From: Amphiura filiformis
Lineage: Eukaryota > Echinodermata > Ophiuroidea > Amphilepidida > Amphiuridae
Direction of reading: 5' to 3'
Length of the DNA stretch: 64,000 bases
Assembly: GCF_039555335.1 (NCBI RefSeq)
Contig: NC_092628.1
Span: 99,033,893 to 99,097,892, forward strand
The notes beneath the pieces were generated by a model. That model searched no databases. It was not told the DNA's origin and saw nothing but the letters and a program-made list of their open reading frames with translations. The first letter of the stretch is position 1. Each line of letters starts with the position of its first letter. The translations under genes were made by a program, and so were the position numbers. Positions 58,201 to 64,000 of the stretch are shown piece after piece.

Positions 58201-61200
58201 ATTTCAAAAATATTTTATGAGATTTTGAGTGATTTCACGGAATTTCATAATTTGTACAACTTTTTCCCAAAAATACTTTTGTCAAAATGTGTCAACATTT
58301 TAAAATAGTTAAAATAGTTTGTCGTTTTAATTCCCATTTTCCCCCATGTGACATGTCAAATTTGTATTTTGTTTACAAAATAACAAGTAGCCTACTGAGC
58401 CTATAATACATATAAATCATGCATAACTCACTAACGAAAAATTGGAATCAACTAAAATTTGGGGAATAGGCATTTTGTGGATATCTACTCGAAACATACC
58501 CAAAGTTAACAGCTGAAATTATGCAAATCTGCTGCACATCTCGGTATCCACCTTTCCACTAGGGGTCTTAATTTGGAGAGACTGAAGGTCCAAAGAAGGG
58601 GGTTCATTCCATGAGACTGGGGAAAATCTTACCAAAAAAGGGGGGTCTTTCCATGAGACTAGGAAACATTTGGGGCCAAAGTATAAAAATAAGTATAAAA
58701 GATGTCGGGGTCCCGCATTCGGTGAGAGATTATCAGAAATGTGTCCAAGGTGACAGGCAAACAAAAAGGGGGTCATTGGATGAGAAGGAGTTCGGTTAAA
58801 CAAATAATGGGGTCATTTGGGTGAGAAGGAGTCCTGCAAGCAAGACTTCAGTCTTTATCATAAACATATTGACATCTACAGACCTGTATCAGTATCTAAT
58901 AACGTCCTAATGATAAATGAAGATACTGAGTTACAGTTACTGGAACTAGGGTCAATGTGGCCACACTTAAACATCCCCGTCACCCAATTTTAGCGAGTGC
59001 CCCCTCCTCGATTTAGGGTGAATTTCAGGTTTATTGGCATTACTCTGGGCCATAATTTAATTTGTGTCTTGAGGTGCATGTGGTGTTTCCAATTTTTTCC
59101 TAAAATCTAAAAAATTCTTTATTGTTATAGCAAATTTTGTACACTTTTGTCCATACTATATACTATAAATAGTTGGGCAAATTTACCATAATTTTAAACA
59201 GAAATAATAAAAAGAATGTTGGTCTCCTCATCAATTTTTTTTAATTTTTTTTTTTAATCCCAGCTGCATACCCCTACCCAAATCATAAAGAACTTTCCCC
59301 ACCCCTTTTGTAAATACTAACTCGGGCGACTACTAGTATTTTAATTTAATTTAATTTATCCATTTTTCTTTATTCTTTATTCTTGTTTCCTTATAACAAG
59401 TCTTGGGATATCTTTTATAGAACCTATATAGGTCTTCATTTCTCTTGCTTGAGTGTAATCTTTATTTGTCTGAGCTGAGTATTTAAATTGAAACACCACT
59501 AGGTCATGCTCCCCATCCACAATATTTTTTCCGTAGTTAACATTTGCATCATGATATACATAATGTACATACATATTATGAGGTTAAATTCCACATAATG
59601 CCATTATTATTTCCTCTTGCCTAACAAAAAGAAACGAAATATATAAAATTCTACCAAGGATCCACCCGGTTTCGGAATCGACAACATATGGGTCAGATGC
59701 TATACCACCATGACCACTGTGCTACGCGTCTTTTTATGATAATGATTACGGAATAAAATGCATACACACGATATACTATGACTAGTATTTATTACCAGTG
59801 AATATCTATATAGTTTCCGATCAATAATGAACTGAACTCTAACCCTATAACCCTAATAGGCGGGACACCACGTATACAGTTGTTTAAACAGGCTCCCATT
59901 AAAATGTTAACTACGGAAAAATAGTTCTCTTCCGTCCCGCCCAACATAGCGTTGATAATATCAGCAAGGATATGGTCATGTTAAAGAAGTATTTTGTGAT
60001 ACTTTTATGACATTATTCTGTAGGTATCCATGAAAAAAAGCTTTTCCCCAAAATGTCAGTTGATTCCGATTTTGTGTTTGCGAGTTATGCATGATTATGT
60101 GTATAACACTGCTCCGTAGGCCACTGTGTTGTAATTTTGTTCTGTTTCAAACCAGAACAAAATACAAATTTGACAATGTTTTTGCTATTGAAAAGAATTA
60201 ATCTGCAAGAAATTTTCTGAACATTATGTAGCCAGAGGTTTCCAGTGGTATAAAAATCTCAACTTTTTTTGAGAAAAGTGGGGGGATGAGGCTGTGGATC
60301 ACGAAACACTCCTTTAATGTCTGCTTTAACAGCTATGCCTCCAGTACATGACTTTTGACTCATAATAAAATCACAAACATTGGCAGCTTTTAATCATGTT
60401 AATTTAGATTAGGCATTCCATGTGTAGCCATTCAGGTTTTCAGAATTGGAAAGAAAAAGTGCAAGGTATACTAACATAATGTGTACTAAGCATGCAGACA
60501 TGCTAAACTGAACAACAAAATAAAAATAGGTAAAGTTTGATGGCCAAATATGACCAATTCCAGATCCCATAGCAGTGTCAGGTAAACAATACAAAAGTAC
60601 AATGGAACAAGTGAAGAAAATCACTGTGTGCACTGTGCACATAAGCACACAAACCAATCAGAATTAATTATGTGAATGTTGCTATCTTCAGTATAGATAG
60701 CAGATGCCTGTCCCAGCCCAATGCTAGTGCTATGGATGCTAAAGCTTAAACAATTTTCCACAAAATGTCAAGAGTGCCCACAGATCATGGAAAATTAGTT
60801 TTTCAAGTTTCCAATATTTGTCTTGGCCCTTCAGAGCCATACCACACCTAAAATAGAGAAATATGGTTGATGACAGCAGTGGCCTTTCTCAGTTCTTCAA
60901 ATTAAAGAAAATAATTGAAAAAATATACCTGCCTGAAAATTCTAAAATATTTTGTTCTCATCATATTATAAATAAGGGCAATTCATGAGTAATGAATTGG
61001 ACACTGTTAGAGTGAAAATGCCTTCTTTAAATCACTTTGAAAACAATTATAAGGCTTTGTAGAAATACCAAATTGGTCAATAATATAATATTAACATTAA
61101 TTCTACGGATTTTGAACAAATGGCAATTTAATGACAAAATGTTAACCTTGTCCATATACATGTATAGGCACACTTTTTCTCATATTTTTTGACTACCTAC

Positions 61201-61690
61201 ATCTCAGTCATTTTAAGGAATGTAGATTTGAAGCAAGAAAAGAAACCTTTAATCGTTAGCTTTAATAAATTGAAAAAAAATATTTCCCCTCAATCGGCTC
61301 ACAACTTTTGAAGATATGCTGTTTTTAAGAAATGTACACCTTTTCCCCTCTATCCACGGAGGAGGTTTGGCTACTTCAAAGATTAAAATGAACACAAATA
61401 TAATGCATGAATATCAAACATTACTCAATGATAACTTTATAAAATAACAACTTTATTTAGGGAATGGGCTTTACCGGGCTATGGAATTTGTTACGTGTCA
61501 TAATTGTGGGCAAAATGGATGTGGGGTAATTACTTATTTTTTTGGTTATTTATGCCTTTGTTTATTATGTTTCTTACTTTCTTACTTTGTTGTTTCTTGC
61601 TTTCTTTTTATTTACAACATAAGTAATTTCTCTTTTTGGGATAAAAGGTAGCCCTGAAAAGGTCTGTTTGGGTAGTCTTTGGTTCTTCTG
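58200..61690. other. Repeat-poor non-coding stretch
   Basis: No gene recognised. Includes two GGGGTC..CATGAGACT..GGAAA phrases (58600-58680) and T-rich runs at 59235-59260. A weak minus-strand tRNA-like phrase at 59675-59735 may be an old SINE. Confidence 0.45.
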
Positions 61691-61698
61691 AAGTAAAT

Positions 61699-61985
61699 TT
61701 ACTGTGCTGCTCTGCCATCTACCTGGTTGCCTTCTTGACAAATACCTGTTTCAGCCCTGGTCCTCATTGCATCAATCGCGTTGCATACCAATACTTGTGA
61801 GTGCAGCAGTGTCTGGTTGCTGAAGATATTGGAGTTGAGGCTAGCTGATCCTCGCTCATAGACGCCGCTTTGGATGTTGCCCCAATGGAAGAAATCAAGC
61901 GGTGTGAGGTCTGGTGATCTTGCAGACCATTCCAAAGCCATACCTCATCCGTGTACCGAGTGAAAAACGGGGACATTATCTTCAT
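61699..61985 (-). pseudogene. Tc1/mariner-type transposase remnant (C-terminal DDE region)
   Basis: The minus strand encodes EWSARSPDLTPLDFFHWGN, matching the W-P-x-R-SPDL-x-P-x-DFF-x-WG motif around the last catalytic acid of mariner/IS630-type (DDE_3) transposases. It is followed by a family-like tail (DAMRTRAETGICQEGNQVDG). Only about 80 residues are open. A likely terminal repeat, TACAGGGTGTCC on the minus strand, lies at 62108-62119, about 130 bp beyond the frame, so most of the gene has been lost between them. The other end is not found. Confidence 0.75.
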
Positions 61986-62425
61986 AATTATTTTGGTTTA
62001 TTTAAGCTAACGATTAAAGGTTTCTTTACATACCAAAATATATTTGATCACCTTTTCAGAAATAGGAGAAAAAGAGGGCTAATGAGGGTTCTGGTTTTTT
62101 TTTTGGGGGGACACCCTGTACCATTATAGATCTTTCAACTTCAGAATGTTAATATGTGAAAATATGACTCACCTAAATTGTCATGCAGCCTGATGCGGAG
62201 GCATAAGTTTTCCAAACTGCTTCAAATATTGATCGATATGCATGAAATATAGGTCACTAGGTTACAAAAAAGTAAGGGGGAAATAAAGGCCCTGGCATTT
62301 GAAACGAGCAAGGGTCTTGTCACCCAGGATTCAAGAAGGGGGATTTTGTTTGTTTGCTTTATTTCTTCTTTAACCTGGGACACTCAATCAGTTGAAAACA
62401 CAATTAATCATCTGTTCTTCCTTGA

Positions 62426-62620
62426 GGCCCAGGGGAAACTAGACTCAGCCAACTATGAGCAATCACCCTGTCCATCCCAGAGAGATGGAGAGTATTCTGC
62501 AAGATGGTTCTGAACCAGTAAACCATAATAAATGGCGACAACCTCAGAGAGGAACAATGTGGATTCCGAAGCTCCAGAGACTCTACTGATATGATATGTT
62601 GTTTGTCATATGGACGATTA
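62426..62620 (+). pseudogene. LINE reverse-transcriptase fragment
   Basis: Pieces in two frames: GKLDSANYE (about 62432-62458), ERWRVFCKMVLNQ, a stop, then NGDNLREEQCGFRSSRDSTD (from 62480). They match the K-G-DL..NYR.ITL..V..K.F...L..R and EEQ-GFR-GR-T-D order of non-LTR reverse transcriptases. A frameshift and stop codons show it is dead. Clade not assigned. Confidence 0.65.
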
Positions 62621-62825
62621 TAGAATTAGCAAGGGAAATATGAATGCCAATTCACTGGAACTTTCTTTCTACTGACTTCCCAGCACATGTGTCAAGATGA
62701 GATGGTGAAGATTTTTTTTTCACTTATATTATAAAAAATATCAGCCTGAAATAAAACATCCCATTTTGTTGTTGTGATTTAATTTTGGGCAATTGATATG
62801 GTTTGGGTATAATTGTTAAATTGCC

Positions 62826-62890
62826 CCCACATAGTAGAACAACTCCCATTCCATTCCAACCCACATAGTAGAACAACTCCCATTCCATTC
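62826..62890. repeat. 34-bp tandem duplication
   Basis: CCCACATAGTAGAACAACTC plus CCATTCCATTC occurs twice head to tail. Confidence 0.85.
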
Positions 62891-63504
62891 AAAGTCTATA
62901 CCAGAATGACTTTGATGTCTTGATGTCCACCAACAAGACAGAAAGGCCATGTGTTGCACTATTCAGGAATGTCTATATATAGGTGGTCAAAAGGTCCAGT
63001 CGTTAGGCACACCGGAATTGAGAAGAATGACTGAAAAGAGGGCGAGGGCGAGGGGACACAGGCTCAGGATCAGGCAAGTGGAAGTATAAGAGATGCACAT
63101 GCTCCCTCTTTTAAATAATATTAAAATATTATTTAATTGCGTTGCTTGGAACAAGAAAGTAGCAAATGCTTACATTTGTCTGTGGTCATGGTGGACATTG
63201 GTGGCAGGCCTCTAAATGATACCAATTAGGTTGCTCTTCCGCAAATCAACATGATCAAATGTATTCATTGCATGGCAGGAGGGGCAGAGGCCAGAGTGAC
63301 GGAAACTTCAAATCCCTACAACATTTTATAAGCTAAGGGTAATTTTTACTACAAAAACCAGCAAAATGTTTTGAAATTTCTTTCAAGTACCATGGTTTTG
63401 GACTATTTTACCCCCACTTGAAAATTACATGTGCATGCTATACTTTTTTTTAAAGTTTATATTTAGTATGATTTTAGGATTAGGTCAATTGTTTAGGCAT
63501 CAGT

Positions 63505-63562
63505 GTTAGGGTTAGGATTATGTTTAGGATTAGGGCCGTTGTTAGGGTTAGTATTTTGGCGA
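63505..63562. repeat. Degenerate TTAGGG-like stretch
   Basis: GTTAGGGTTAGGATTATG..AGGATTAGGGCC..GTTAGGGTTAG. Interstitial and imperfect; the window does not end in a telomere. Confidence 0.5.
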
Positions 63563-64000
63563 TATTATTAAAAAAGGACAGTCACAACTAAAAAGGCGTT
63601 CATTGGTACTGAGATACTGGCTATTATAATGAGGTTTAGTTGTAAAATTTCACCAGTAATTTAACATAACTAGTCATGAGATATTAGGCCGTTTTTAGAT
63701 TAGGCTTACATAATACATGATAGATTTGTCCTGAGATGACATACGCTACACATTTCAATTTTTGCTGCATTATAAACCTATACTGCACATACTAGTATGA
63801 GATAATTTTACATAGGCTAACCATGTCTCCATCAGCAATTTTGATGTCAATGTGGATATTTGTCCAGTTGAGCATGTGCTCACACAATGTTAAAGTTGGT
63901 TGGAATTCCAAATCTTACATACCATTTCATGCACATTTGTATGAAGATGGTTGGTTAGGTAGTTTTGATTGAGAAAGTCATAAAATATATTAAAATTACG

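Overview
The window is eukaryotic, AT-rich and dominated by introns and transposable elements. Nothing in it is bacterial. The split gene described below, the many short palindromic DNA transposons, tRNA-derived SINE-like heads and the recurrent motif TAGGCCTA suggest a marine invertebrate deuterostome (echinoderm or hemichordate most likely). That placement is an inference from general sequence character, not a database result.

The only convincing protein-coding genes are two tandem, minus-strand copies of an ADP-ribosylarginine hydrolase (ADPRH/ARH1 family). Each can be rebuilt as nine coding exons with GT/AG sites and identical intron phases. Copy 1 (14580 down to 2497) gives an uninterrupted 352-residue protein. 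Copy 2 (31599 down to 21874) has the same exons, but its exon 2 carries an A9 run that shifts the frame as assembled. A lone terminal exon of a third copy lies at 55746-55814. Each gene also appears to have a non-coding 5' exon (about 15.7 kb and 34.0 kb).

Layout: 1-2.4 kb, probable LTR-retroelement remnant; 2.5-14.6 kb, ADPRH copy 1 with several transposons in its introns; 14.6-21.9 kb, intergenic block A; 21.9-31.6 kb, ADPRH copy 2; 31.6-34.5 and 51.1-55.8 kb, block B, a close duplicate of block A; 34.5-51.1 kb, a 16.55-kb insertion with perfect terminal inverted repeats that splits block B; 55.8-64 kb, repeat-rich DNA with decayed transposase and reverse-transcriptase fragments.

Blocks A and B act as each other's empty-site control. 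Comparing them defines, to the base, a Helitron (only in A), a TTAA-type foldback MITE, a short MITE filled with telomere-like repeats, and the 16.55-kb insertion (all only in B). Inside the large insertion, a 1-kb unit repeated in tandem received a hAT-like element before the loaded unit was itself duplicated. In copy 1 a 1.3-kb hAT-like element landed exactly on the exon 5 splice acceptor, so the acceptor is now present twice, one copy in each target-site duplicate.
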